From assembly GCF_001423845.1 (NCBI RefSeq), contig NZ_LMPM01000001.1, positions 1-64,000 on the forward strand: DNA of 64,000 bases, in the 5' to 3' direction. The stretch's first letter is position 1, and every line of letters begins with the position of its first letter. The position numbers were made by a program, and so were the translations under genes. The stretch comes from Sphingomonas sp. Leaf357 (GTDB lineage Bacteria; Pseudomonadota; Alphaproteobacteria; Sphingomonadales; Sphingomonadaceae). Below, piece by piece: positions 26,387 through 34,334 of this stretch. The notes beneath the pieces were generated by a model. That model made no database searches. It was given only the letters and a program-made list of their open reading frames with translations, and was not told where the DNA came from.

Positions 26387-26420
26387 GTAACCTTGGGGTT
26401 ACTAGTAACCTATAAGTTAC
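26387..26420. promoter_or_regulatory. Twin GTAAC-N6-GTTAC operators
   Basis: Two perfect 5-bp-arm inverted repeats occupy 26387-26402 (GTAACCTTGGGGTTAC) and 26405-26420 (GTAACCTATAAGTTAC), separated by TA. Together they also make the central palindrome GTTACTAGTAAC. They end 20 bases before the membrane-protein start and look like tandem sites for the XRE regulator encoded next, implying autoregulation and possibly control of ybgC. Confidence 0.72.
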
Positions 26421-26440
26421 ATCAAAATGGGTGATTTACC

Positions 26441-26866
26441 ATGACCGAGATCGAACAAGCCGAGCGCTCCGGACGCATCCGCGCTCGCGTCGTCATCGCG
26501 TCGGCGGCAATCTTCCTCGCGACCTTCGCCTTCAGCCAGGATGGCGGGCGCTCGGTCGATATCGTGCGGATGCTCGCCTGGGCCATCTGGAGCGCGACGT
26601 TGCTGCTGATCCTAGCCGGTGGCGGCGCCTGGGCGCGGCCGATGGGCGTGCGGCGGCTGATGAACGACGAGGTGACGCGCGCCAATCGCCAGAGCAGCCT
26701 CGCCGTCGGATTCTGGGTGGCGATGGGTACCGCGGCCGTCCTATTCGTCGCCGATCGCTACGAGCCGTTCCCGGCGCAGGAGGCGGCACGGATGATCCTC
26801 ACCTTCGGCATAGCGGCGGCTTTGCTCCGCTTCGGCCTGCTCGAACGGCGCGCATATTCGGCATGA
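26441..26866 (+). CDS. Small four-helix membrane protein paired with XRE regulator
   Basis: The 141-residue protein has four hydrophobic segments (about 16-33, 42-60, 86-103 and 116-132) with a polar loop MGVRRLMNDEVTRANRQSSL between the second and third. No enzyme motif is visible and the family is not firmly recognised. Similar membrane-plus-XRE pairs occur in other bacteria. Its stop overlaps the XRE start by four bases (ATGA), so the proteins are made together. The twin operators lie just upstream. Confidence 0.8.
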   Translation: MTEIEQAERSGRIRARVVIASAAIFLATFAFSQDGGRSVDIVRMLAWAIWSATLLLILAGGGAWARPMGVRRLMNDEVTRANRQSSLAVGFWVAMGTAAVLFVADRYEPFPAQEAARMILTFGIAAALLRFGLLERRAYSA

Positions 26867-27072
26867 GCGAGCGCCTGGCCAACAGCCTGAAGGACGAACG
26901 CGCGCGGCTGAACCTGACCCAGGCGGATCTGGCCACCCTGGTCGGGGTCAGCCGCAAGACGATCAATACGGTGGAGAACGAGGTGTTCGTGCCCTCCGCC
27001 CTGCTCGCGCTGAAACTGGCAGCGGCGCTGGGCAAGCCGGTGGAGGCGGTTTTCCGGGTGGAGTATGGTTGA
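26863..27072 (+). CDS. XRE-family transcriptional regulator, minimal type
   Basis: The 69-residue protein is little more than a Cro/C1 helix-turn-helix domain: DERARLNLTQADLATLVGVS is the recognition unit, followed by KTINTVENEVFVPSALLALK and KLAAALGKPVEAVFRVE. It probably dimerises and binds the 16-bp palindromes at 26387-26420. The membrane protein encoded upstream may modulate it by sequestration or signalling; this is inferred from coupling only. Confidence 0.9.
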   Translation: MSERLANSLKDERARLNLTQADLATLVGVSRKTINTVENEVFVPSALLALKLAAALGKPVEAVFRVEYG

Positions 27073-27116
27073 CGGCGCATAAGCCGAATCGCGGCGGCGT
27101 CCGTGGACATCGCAGA

Positions 27117-27545
27117 TCAAGTCTTGGTCGCAAGCACCGTGATCGCCGGATATATAGAGCGCGCCTTAGCCGCGAATTTCGCATCGCAGGTCGCGAGGTC
27201 GCAATCGAGATCCATGGCCAACGCCAGATAAAAACAGTCCGCAATCGGATGGCCAAGCGCGATCGCCAAGCGTCCTGCACGTTCCATATCCGCAGGCGTC
27301 ATCGGATGCAGCGACAGCAATCCATCGCGTACGGCCTTTGCCCATGCAGAGAGCGCATGCTCCGCCGCCTCGGCGGGCATCTCCCCCATGTTCGCACGAC
27401 GCACGATGGCACTGCCGACTTCGCTCAACACAAGATCGGGAGCGACGAGGTCGTCGGGATAGCTATCGACGAAATCCAGCGCCGCCGCACTGCCCTCTTC
27501 CCAACTGATCGTCCTGACGATCAGACTCGCATCGACGACGATCAT
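27117..27545 (-). CDS. vapC: VapC-type PIN-domain toxin
   Basis: The 142-residue PIN ribonuclease has a complete acidic site: Asp5 (MIVVDASLIV), Glu42 (LVLSEVGSAIVRRA), Asp103 (HPIADCFYLALA) and Asp121 (LATCDAKFAAKA). VapC toxins cut specific tRNAs or rRNA when free of antitoxin. The start ATG overlaps the antitoxin stop by one base (TAATG). It converges on the XRE gene with 44 bases between stops. Confidence 0.93.
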   Translation of the reverse strand: MIVVDASLIVRTISWEEGSAAALDFVDSYPDDLVAPDLVLSEVGSAIVRRANMGEMPAEAAEHALSAWAKAVRDGLLSLHPMTPADMERAGRLAIALGHPIADCFYLALAMDLDCDLATCDAKFAAKARSIYPAITVLATKT

Positions 27546-27778
27546 TACTCGTCGCGGATGTCACGAATCAATTGTGTACTATCGGAAAGATAGCCGTGCT
27601 TTGCCACCATCTCGTCATGAAACGTGCGGAGATCGCCGACAATCTCGGATCGGCTGCGCAATCTTTCACCGAGCACCTGCCGCGCCTCGGCCTCGATCGA
27701 CCGATTGTTCGCCTTGGCGCGCATACGCAGGCGCTCGTAGATTTGATCGTCGAGTTGCCGGATGGTGAGCGTCGCCAT
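27545..27778 (-). CDS. vapB: VapB/FitA-type RHH antitoxin
   Basis: The 77-residue protein has an N-terminal ribbon-helix-helix domain (MATLTIRQLDDQIYERLRMR, then NRSIEAEARQVLGERL) typical of FitA-like antitoxins. The C-terminus (TFHDEMVAKHGYLSDSTQLI) should wrap the VapC active site. It is encoded first, as is usual for type II pairs. The operator-like inverted repeat at its start codon fits autorepression. Confidence 0.9.
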   Translation of the reverse strand: MATLTIRQLDDQIYERLRMRAKANNRSIEAEARQVLGERLRSRSEIVGDLRTFHDEMVAKHGYLSDSTQLIRDIRDE

Positions 27779-27790
27779 ATGCCGGATATG
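27776..27790. promoter_or_regulatory. CATAT-GCCGG-ATATG site over the vapB start
   Basis: A 5-base-arm inverted repeat overlaps the vapB start codon (CAT at 27776-27778). Reading leftward, a TTGCAT box lies about 16 bases upstream of CATATC, so the repeat may cover the -10 element and the transcript would have almost no leader. VapBC complexes often bind such repeats to repress themselves. Confidence 0.45.
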
Positions 27791-27815
27791 CTACGCTGCC
27801 AGCAAAATGCAAGCA

Positions 27816-28847
27816 TCACGCCGCACGCTTCTCCAGCGCGTGCGCGGCCTCGGCCATCAATGTGGCGATGATCTCGGCGATCGGCTCTTCCTTGGTGACC
27901 ATGCCGACCGACTGGCCGGCCATCAGCGATCCGCTCTCGACGTCGCCGTCGATCACCGCGCGGCGGAGCGCGCCGGCCCAATAATGTTCGATCTGCAATT
28001 GCGCCTCGCCCATCGCCACGGCACCTTCGTCCAGCGCCTGTGCGACCTCGCGCTGCTTGGCGGTGAAGAGTTCGCTCGACGCGTTCTTCAATGCGCGCAC
28101 GGGGATGACCGGTAGGCGCGGATCGATCTGCACGCTGGCGATCGCATCGCGGGCCGAGGCGCGGATGAACGCCTTCTTGAAATTGGCGTGCGCGATGCTT
28201 TCGGTCGCGCAGACGAAACGCGTGCCGAGTTGCACGCCCGCCGCGCCCATATCGAGGTAACCGGCGATCGCCTCGCCCCGACCGATCCCGCCGGCGACGA
28301 ACACCGGCACCTGATCGGCGACTTCGGGCAGGATCTCCTGCGCCAGCACCGAGGTCGAGACCGGACCGATATGCCCGCCCGCCTCCATGCCCTCGACCAC
28401 CAGCGCGTCGACGCCGGAACGGATCAGTTTCTTGGCGAGGCTGAGTGCGGGGGCGAAGCAGATCACCTTGGCCCCGGTTTCCTTGATCGCCTCGAGCGAG
28501 CCCTTGGGCGGCAGGCCGCCGGCGAGCACGACATGCGTCACCCGGTGCTTCGCACACACCGCGATCAGATCAAACAATTGCGGATGCATGGTGATGAGAT
28601 TGACGCCGAACGGCTTGCTCGTCAGCGTCCTGGTCGCGGCGATCTCGGCATCGAGCAGTTCGGGCGTCATCGCCCCGCACGCGATCAGGCCGAAGCCGCC
28701 GGCATTGGACATCGCCGAGACGAGGTGGCGCTCGCTGACCCAAGACATCGCGCCGCACAGAATCGCGACCTCGCTGCCGAGAAATTCGATGCCGCGCGCC
28801 ATGCGCCGGGCCAGACGCTCGGCGCCGATGGAGGATGTTTCGTTCAT
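27816..28847 (-). CDS. Nitronate monooxygenase family flavoprotein
   Basis: The 343-residue TIM-barrel FMN protein resembles 2-nitropropane dioxygenases: RMARGIEFLGSEVAILCGAM, FGVNLITMHPQLFDL, DALVVEGMEAGGHIGPVSTS and VPVFVAGGIGRGEAIAGYLD (FMN phosphate). It would oxidise alkyl nitronates. Related enoyl-reductase folds exist, so substrate remains open. The start at 28847 is followed upstream by a dispersed repeat that an in-frame extension to 28946 would translate, so the shorter form is preferred. Confidence 0.9.
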   Translation of the reverse strand: MNETSSIGAERLARRMARGIEFLGSEVAILCGAMSWVSERHLVSAMSNAGGFGLIACGAMTPELLDAEIAATRTLTSKPFGVNLITMHPQLFDLIAVCAKHRVTHVVLAGGLPPKGSLEAIKETGAKVICFAPALSLAKKLIRSGVDALVVEGMEAGGHIGPVSTSVLAQEILPEVADQVPVFVAGGIGRGEAIAGYLDMGAAGVQLGTRFVCATESIAHANFKKAFIRASARDAIASVQIDPRLPVIPVRALKNASSELFTAKQREVAQALDEGAVAMGEAQLQIEHYWAGALRRAVIDGDVESGSLMAGQSVGMVTKEEPIAEIIATLMAEAAHALEKRAA

Positions 28848-28895
28848 GCGCTGCGCCTTAGAAGTTTGATGACGTGAGGTTGAACCGCAGCCTCG

Positions 28896-28988
28896 GTCGT
28901 TCCCGCGAAGGCGGGAACCGATAGCAGCTGCTCTTATGAGATTCACTCAGTTCAGCCAGCATGGATTCCCGCCTTCGCGGGAATGACG
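28896..28988. repeat. Dispersed repeat, TTCCCGCGAAGGCGGGAA family
   Basis: End hairpins TTCCCGCGAAGGCGGGAA and TTCCCGCCTTCGCGGGAA flank about 55 bases and pair with each other as well. It resembles the 15291 and 59506 copies in its ends but has a different middle. It lies between lysC and the nitronate monooxygenase gene. Confidence 0.85.
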
Positions 28989-29057
28989 ATGTAAGGAAAG
29001 TCAGGATGCAAGCAAAGTCATCCTGTTATACTGCAATTCCGAGGCGGATGGAAAGGC

Positions 29058-30317
29058 TCAGGCCGCGTCCTCGGCATCCAGTCCGTAGGCCGTGTGCAGC
29101 ACGCGGACCGCCAGTTCGGTCTCGTCCTCGTGGATCAGCACCGAGACCTTGATCTCGGAGGTGGTGATGACCTGGATGTTGATGCCGCGCGCGCCGAGCG
29201 TCTCGAACATCGTCGCGGCGACGCCGGCATGGCTGCGCATGCCCACGCCGACCACCGAAATCTTGGCGACGCGCGTATCGTGGAACAGCTCGGCATGGCC
29301 GATCTTGTCCTGCGCCTTGCCCAGCACTTCCAGACTGCGCGCCAGATCGGCGGCGGGCACCGTGAAGGTCACGTCGGTCGATCCGGTCGAATGCGCGACG
29401 TTCTGCACGATCATGTCGACGTTGATGCTGGCATCGGCCAGCGGCGTGAAGATCGCGCCGACCGCGCCGGGCTTGTCCGGCACGCTGGTCAGCGTGATCT
29501 TCGCTTCGTTCTTGTCGTGCGCGATGCCGGTGATCAGCTGCCGTTCCACGTCTGTAATCTCCTCTTCCCCCACGATCATCGTGCCGGGCAATGTATCCGC
29601 CATCGGGGCGTCGGCGTCGGTGAACGACGACAGCACCTGGACGCGGACCTGTTCCTTCATCGCGAGGCCCACCGAGCGCGTCTGGAGCACCTTGGCCCCC
29701 ACGCTCGCCAGTTCCAGCATTTCCTCGTACGTCACGCGCTTCAGTTTCCGGGCACGCGGCACGATGCGCGGATCGGTGGTGTAGACGCCGTCCACGTCGG
29801 TGTAGATATCGCAGCGGTCGGCCTTCATCGCCGCCGCCATCGCCACCGCGGACGTATCGGAACCGCCGCGCCCCAACGTCGTCACGCGCTCGCCCGCCGC
29901 CACGCCCTGGAAGCCCGGGATCACCGCTACCTCGCCGCGTTCCAGCGAAGCGACCAGCCCGGTCGTATCGATATCCGCGATCCGCGCCGAGGCATGGCCA
30001 TCCGACGTGCGGATCGGCAATTGCCAGCCCATCCAGCTGCGCGCCGTCACGCCGACCGCCTGGAGCGCGATCGCCAGCAGGCCGCTGGTGATCTGCTCGC
30101 CGGCCGAGACGACGACGTCATATTCGCGCGGATCGTAGAGCGAGGACGCCTCGCGGCAGAAATTGACCAGCCGATCGGTCTCGCCGGCCATCGCCGATAC
30201 GACCACCGCGACCTGGTTGCCGGCCTCGACCTCGCGCTTCACGCGCAGCGCCACGCTGCGGATGCGCTCGATACCGGCCATCGATGTGCCGCCGAATTTC
30301 ATCACGATACGGGACAT
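29058..30317 (-). CDS. lysC: Aspartate kinase
   Basis: Aspartate kinase phosphorylates aspartate, the first step to lysine, threonine and methionine. The 419-residue protein has the kinase motifs IVMKFGGTSMAG, GFQGVAAGERVTTLGRGGSD and DVDGVYTTDPRIVPRARKL, followed by two C-terminal ACT domains (ITLTSVPDKPGAVGAIFTPL; ISVVGVGMRSHAGVAATMFE) that imply feedback control. It is divergent from ubiG with 52 bases between starts. Confidence 0.97.
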   Translation of the reverse strand: MSRIVMKFGGTSMAGIERIRSVALRVKREVEAGNQVAVVVSAMAGETDRLVNFCREASSLYDPREYDVVVSAGEQITSGLLAIALQAVGVTARSWMGWQLPIRTSDGHASARIADIDTTGLVASLERGEVAVIPGFQGVAAGERVTTLGRGGSDTSAVAMAAAMKADRCDIYTDVDGVYTTDPRIVPRARKLKRVTYEEMLELASVGAKVLQTRSVGLAMKEQVRVQVLSSFTDADAPMADTLPGTMIVGEEEITDVERQLITGIAHDKNEAKITLTSVPDKPGAVGAIFTPLADASINVDMIVQNVAHSTGSTDVTFTVPAADLARSLEVLGKAQDKIGHAELFHDTRVAKISVVGVGMRSHAGVAATMFETLGARGINIQVITTSEIKVSVLIHEDETELAVRVLHTAYGLDAEDAA

Positions 30318-30369
30318 GGTTTGTGGTTATGTCCTTTTGGCTTGGAGGGCGTGCTGATAGAAACGCCGC

Positions 30370-31119
30370 ATGACGATGGCAAGCGCACCCGTAACGATAC
30401 CCGAAACGACGATCGATGCCGCCGAGGCGGCGCATTTCGGCAAGATGGCCGCCGACTGGTGGGATCCGAAGGGATCGTCGGCGATGCTGCACAGGCTGAA
30501 CCCGGTACGGCTAGGCTATCTGCGCGAGCGGATCGACGCGCATTGGCGTGGCGACGATACCGGCTTCACCCCGCTGACGGGCAAGCGCGCGCTGGATGTC
30601 GGGTGCGGCGCGGGGCTGCTGTGCGAGCCGCTGGCGCGGATGGGCGCGGCAGTGACCGGACTGGACGCGGCACCGGAAAACATCGCGGCGGCGCGGGCGC
30701 ATTGCATCCGATCGGGGCTGACGATCGATTATCGCGTCGGAAGCGTCGAGGGCCTGGGTGCCGAGCGGTTCGATCTCGTCACGTCGCTCGAGGTGATCGA
30801 GCATGTCAGCGATCCGGGTGCGTTCGTCCGCGGGCTGGCGAGCGCGCTGGCCGAAGACGGCCTGCTGGTGATCTCCACCCCGAACCGCACCGCGCTGTCG
30901 CGGCTCGCGATGATCGGCATCGGCGAGACGCTGGGCGGCATTCCGCGCGGCACGCACGACTGGGACAAGTTCCTGACGCCGGACGAACTGACCCCATTGG
31001 TCGAGGCCGCCGGATTGCGGGTGATCGACACGCGTGGCCTGGGATTCTCGCTGGCGAAGGGCTTCGTGCTGAGCGACGATACCAAGCTGGATTATTTCCT
31101 GACCGCGGTGCGCACGTAG
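30370..31119 (+). CDS. ubiG: Ubiquinone biosynthesis O-methyltransferase
   Basis: UbiG performs both O-methylations in ubiquinone synthesis. The 249-residue protein shows AAHFGKMAADWWDPKGSSAM, LHRLNPVRLGYL, the SAM site ALDVGCGAGLLCEPLARMGA and GLDAAPENI, EVIEHVSDPGAFV and the late FLTPDELTPLVEAAGLRV. All are diagnostic of UbiG. It serves quinone-dependent respiration, matching the aa3 oxidase cluster elsewhere in the window. Confidence 0.96.
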   Translation: MTMASAPVTIPETTIDAAEAAHFGKMAADWWDPKGSSAMLHRLNPVRLGYLRERIDAHWRGDDTGFTPLTGKRALDVGCGAGLLCEPLARMGAAVTGLDAAPENIAAARAHCIRSGLTIDYRVGSVEGLGAERFDLVTSLEVIEHVSDPGAFVRGLASALAEDGLLVISTPNRTALSRLAMIGIGETLGGIPRGTHDWDKFLTPDELTPLVEAAGLRVIDTRGLGFSLAKGFVLSDDTKLDYFLTAVRT

Positions 31120-31144
31120 TTCGTCCCCGCTGCGGGGAGCAACC

Positions 31145-32770
31145 TCATGCCATCACGTTGCGTCCGCGGGGTACCGTCGCCGTATGGCCGATCGTCGCGC
31201 CCGCCGACTTCGTCTTCACGCTCCCCGACATCAGCCAGTCGTTCGTCACCCGCTCCGGCGTGATCGTCAGCGCCATATAGCCGCGCTGCGACACGTCGCA
31301 CCATTTCAGTTCCGGATTGGCGCGCACCAGGCTGGCCGCGACCCGCTTCGGATCGGCGGCCAGCGCGCCTTCATATCCCGAGGAGGTCACCGCGTGACCG
31401 GCGAATTCGACACCCGCCGCACGGCCGTCCTGCGCCAGATCATAGGCCCAGGCATTATGGCTGTCGCCCGAGATGACGACGAGGTTCGCCGCCGCGCCTT
31501 GCGCGCCTTTCAGGAACCGCGCGCGGGCGGCGGGGTAGCCGCCCCAGCTGTCGTAATTGTTCGGCAGGCCCGCTTTGGCCGCGGTCAGGCCGCCTAGCAC
31601 ATAGCTTTTGGTGCGCGCCGACGCGTCTGGCGCGATCCAGCCGAGCGCATCGGGCGGCGTCATCGTGTTGCCCATGATCGTGCCGAAGCCGACCACCTGC
31701 CATGTCCGCCCCGCCTTGACCGAGGCGCGCAGGGCATGGTCGAGCCAATATTCCTGCTGCGACCCCATCATCGTCGCGCCCGGATCCAGCCACGCGCCAT
31801 CGCGGAACGTGGCCAGAGCGGCAGCGGGATCCTTGTCCTTGAGCAGGGCCGCGACGTCCGGCTGCCTGGTCCGCGCGAGCAGGCGCGTTTCGGTGCGGAA
31901 CACGGTCGCCAGGCCGCCGATGTCATAGGCCTTCCACGGTTCGTCCGACACCGGCATCCATTCGCGATACGCCTGCATCGATGCCGCGCGGCGGGCATTC
32001 CAGTCGCCTTCGTCGGCGCTGTGATTCTCCGCGCCGCCTTCCCAGCTGTCGTTCGCCGATTCGTGATCGTCCCATTGCACGACCATCGGGAACCGCCGGT
32101 GCAGCGCCTGAAGATCGGGATCGGCGCGGTAGCTGCCATAGCGCAGGCGGTAATCGGCAAGGTGCAGCAATTCGTTGCGCGGCTCGGGAAGGCGCCCGGC
32201 CACACTGTCCTTGAGCGTGGGATAAACGTCCGGTTTGTATTCGTACAGATAGTCGCCGAGATGGATCGTCAGGTCGAGATCGTCGCGCGCGGCAGCATGG
32301 GCGTAGGCGTTGAAATAGCCAAAGGCGAGATTCGAGCAGGAGAAGATCGCGGCGCGAAACCGATCGACCTGCCCCTCGGGCAGAGTCTTCGTCCGCCCGA
32401 CCGGCGAGCGCGTGCCGTCCGGCGCGATGAAGCGGTAACGATAGTCCGTACCAGGCCTGAGGCCGGCGACGGTGATCTTGGCGGTATGATCGCGCCACGG
32501 CCCGGTGATCTGCACGCCGCCGGCCGCGACCGCGCTGAAATCGTCATGCTCCGACAGCTCGACCTTCAGCTCCACCGCGCCGCCATCGGCGGGGACGTAG
32601 CGCGTCCATAACAGCATCGAATCGCTCGCCGGTTCGCCGCTCGCCACGGCATGCGTGAAGCCGCGCGCACCGGCGACGCTCAGCGCCTGCGTAAAGCCCG
32701 GCACCGCAAAGGCACCGAGGCCGAGCGTGCCGGTCATCAACAGGGAACGGCGATCGAAGGTAAACTGCAT
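31145..32770 (-). CDS. phoD: Alkaline phosphatase D family protein
   Basis: The 541-residue secreted phosphodiesterase/phosphatase has a twin-arginine leader (FDRRSLLMTG, then a hydrophobic stretch), an N-terminal Ig-like domain (FTHAVASGEPASDSMLLWTR) and a PhoD metallophosphatase domain: LTIHLGDYLYEYKPD, VVQWDDHESANDSWE and VVISGDSHNAWAYDL supply the calcium and iron ligands. It would be exported folded by Tat and release phosphate from organic esters. No Pho box was located. Confidence 0.93.
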   Translation of the reverse strand: MQFTFDRRSLLMTGTLGLGAFAVPGFTQALSVAGARGFTHAVASGEPASDSMLLWTRYVPADGGAVELKVELSEHDDFSAVAAGGVQITGPWRDHTAKITVAGLRPGTDYRYRFIAPDGTRSPVGRTKTLPEGQVDRFRAAIFSCSNLAFGYFNAYAHAAARDDLDLTIHLGDYLYEYKPDVYPTLKDSVAGRLPEPRNELLHLADYRLRYGSYRADPDLQALHRRFPMVVQWDDHESANDSWEGGAENHSADEGDWNARRAASMQAYREWMPVSDEPWKAYDIGGLATVFRTETRLLARTRQPDVAALLKDKDPAAALATFRDGAWLDPGATMMGSQQEYWLDHALRASVKAGRTWQVVGFGTIMGNTMTPPDALGWIAPDASARTKSYVLGGLTAAKAGLPNNYDSWGGYPAARARFLKGAQGAAANLVVISGDSHNAWAYDLAQDGRAAGVEFAGHAVTSSGYEGALAADPKRVAASLVRANPELKWCDVSQRGYMALTITPERVTNDWLMSGSVKTKSAGATIGHTATVPRGRNVMA

Positions 32771-32882
32771 GCGCTTGGCCTATCGGTTAAGCTGCCCCGT
32801 TGCGCCGCTTATATGGCGTCCGCATGACAGGCGACGCGACGAAAGCGCTCGACTTGGCCCGGCACCGTGGAGAAAGGGGCGC

Positions 32883-34334
32883 ATGGATCGCCGCCGCCCG
32901 ACACCCCTCGCCTGCCTCGCGCTGCTGACGCTGGCGTTCGTCGCGCTCGCTCTGATCCGCCCGCTCGACCATGACGAGAGCCAATATGTCGCGGCGGCGG
33001 TGCTGACGGCGCACGGGCATCTGCCCTATCGCGACTTCGCCTATCTGCAGACGCCGCTGCAGCCGTTCCTGTTCGCGCCGTTCGCGTGGGTCTTCGGCGG
33101 GCTGGTCTGGCCCGGGTTGCGAATCGTCAACGCGCTGCTCGGAGTGGTCGCGGTGGCGGGCGTCTACCGCGCGGCGCGTGAGGGTGGTGCGCGGCAAACG
33201 GTAGCGCTGCTCGCCTGCGCGCTGTTCGCATGTTGCGACATCCTGCTGTTCAGCATCGGTACCGCACGCAACGATGCCCTGCCCGTCGCCTTGCTGGCCA
33301 GCGCGCTGCCGCTGGTGATCCGCGCCGCGAACGGGCATGGCACGATCCTGGGGGCGGTGCTCGCCGGACTGCTGCTCGCCAGCGCGGCGGCGACGAAGAT
33401 CTCCTATGCGCTTCCAGCACTCGCCTATGGACTCTACGCCTTGTACGATCGCCGTCATCGCCCGTTGTGGCTGGTGGCGGGCGCGCTGCCGGCCATCGTG
33501 TTCGTGATCGCGATGATGCTGCGCGCGCCAGACGGATTCTTCTTCGGCGTGGTCGATTTCCCTTCGCGTGCGCCGGACGAATATTATCGCAGCATCGGCA
33601 AAGCGTGGAAGCTCAGCTGGTGGGCCAAGCTGCTCGACCTGCTGAAATTCCTCGCGCTCGGCCCGGCGCTGCTGTGCCTGGCACTGGCGAGTCGCTTCCG
33701 CTGGCGCGCCAAGGGTGGACGGGCGATCGACTGGATGATGTGGGCGGGATTGGTCGCCGCGTTGCTGCCCTGGCCAACCTGGCGGCAATATCTACTGCCG
33801 CTGCTGCCGCCCTTGTTCGTGCGTCTCGCGATCGGCTGGCAAGCGGTGTGGCCGGGGCGGCAGGCGCGGATGGCTCTGGTGGTCTTCGCCTGTGCCGGTC
33901 TCGCGCCCTCGATCGAAGCGGCGATCCGCGCGATGCCCGGCGTGCCGATGGTCGCGGCGATGCGGCAGGGCTCGGCGATTCGTGCGGCGATGGATGCGGC
34001 GAGCGTCATCGGTCCGGTCGCGACGCTGTCGCCGCAATTCCTGCCCGCCACCGGGCGCTTGCCCGATACGCGCTTCGCCACCGGGCCATTCTATTTTCGC
34101 AGCCATCGCCTGCTGAACGCCAATCAGGAACAGGCAAACGGGGTGATCGCACAGGGCACGATCGGCATCCATTTCCGCGATCCGCCCGCCGCGATCCTGA
34201 CCGGCGGCGAGGGGGCATGGACCAGCGGCGACGCGGCACTCGACGGCGCGCTGGCCGACTGGGCGAGACGTAACGGCTGGCGGGAGGTGCCGGTGCCGGG
34301 CGGTCCATTCCGCCTTTATCTCAGGCCGCGTTGA
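32883..34334 (+). CDS. Polytopic glycosyltransferase (GT39/ArnT-like)
   Basis: The 483-residue protein has about ten membrane helices. Its first periplasmic loop contains the acidic motif RPLDHDESQYVAAAVLTAHG and LPYRDFAYLQTPLQPFLFAP, the GT-C pattern (DHDE metal/sugar site) of ArnT and related polyprenyl-sugar transferases. It should transfer a sugar from a lipid carrier outside the inner membrane. The start at 32883 is preferred; the frame upstream to 32655 lies opposite phoD. Its 3' end overlaps the convergent GT4 gene by 14 bases. Confidence 0.87.
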   Translation: MDRRRPTPLACLALLTLAFVALALIRPLDHDESQYVAAAVLTAHGHLPYRDFAYLQTPLQPFLFAPFAWVFGGLVWPGLRIVNALLGVVAVAGVYRAAREGGARQTVALLACALFACCDILLFSIGTARNDALPVALLASALPLVIRAANGHGTILGAVLAGLLLASAAATKISYALPALAYGLYALYDRRHRPLWLVAGALPAIVFVIAMMLRAPDGFFFGVVDFPSRAPDEYYRSIGKAWKLSWWAKLLDLLKFLALGPALLCLALASRFRWRAKGGRAIDWMMWAGLVAALLPWPTWRQYLLPLLPPLFVRLAIGWQAVWPGRQARMALVVFACAGLAPSIEAAIRAMPGVPMVAAMRQGSAIRAAMDAASVIGPVATLSPQFLPATGRLPDTRFATGPFYFRSHRLLNANQEQANGVIAQGTIGIHFRDPPAAILTGGEGAWTSGDAALDGALADWARRNGWREVPVPGGPFRLYLRPR

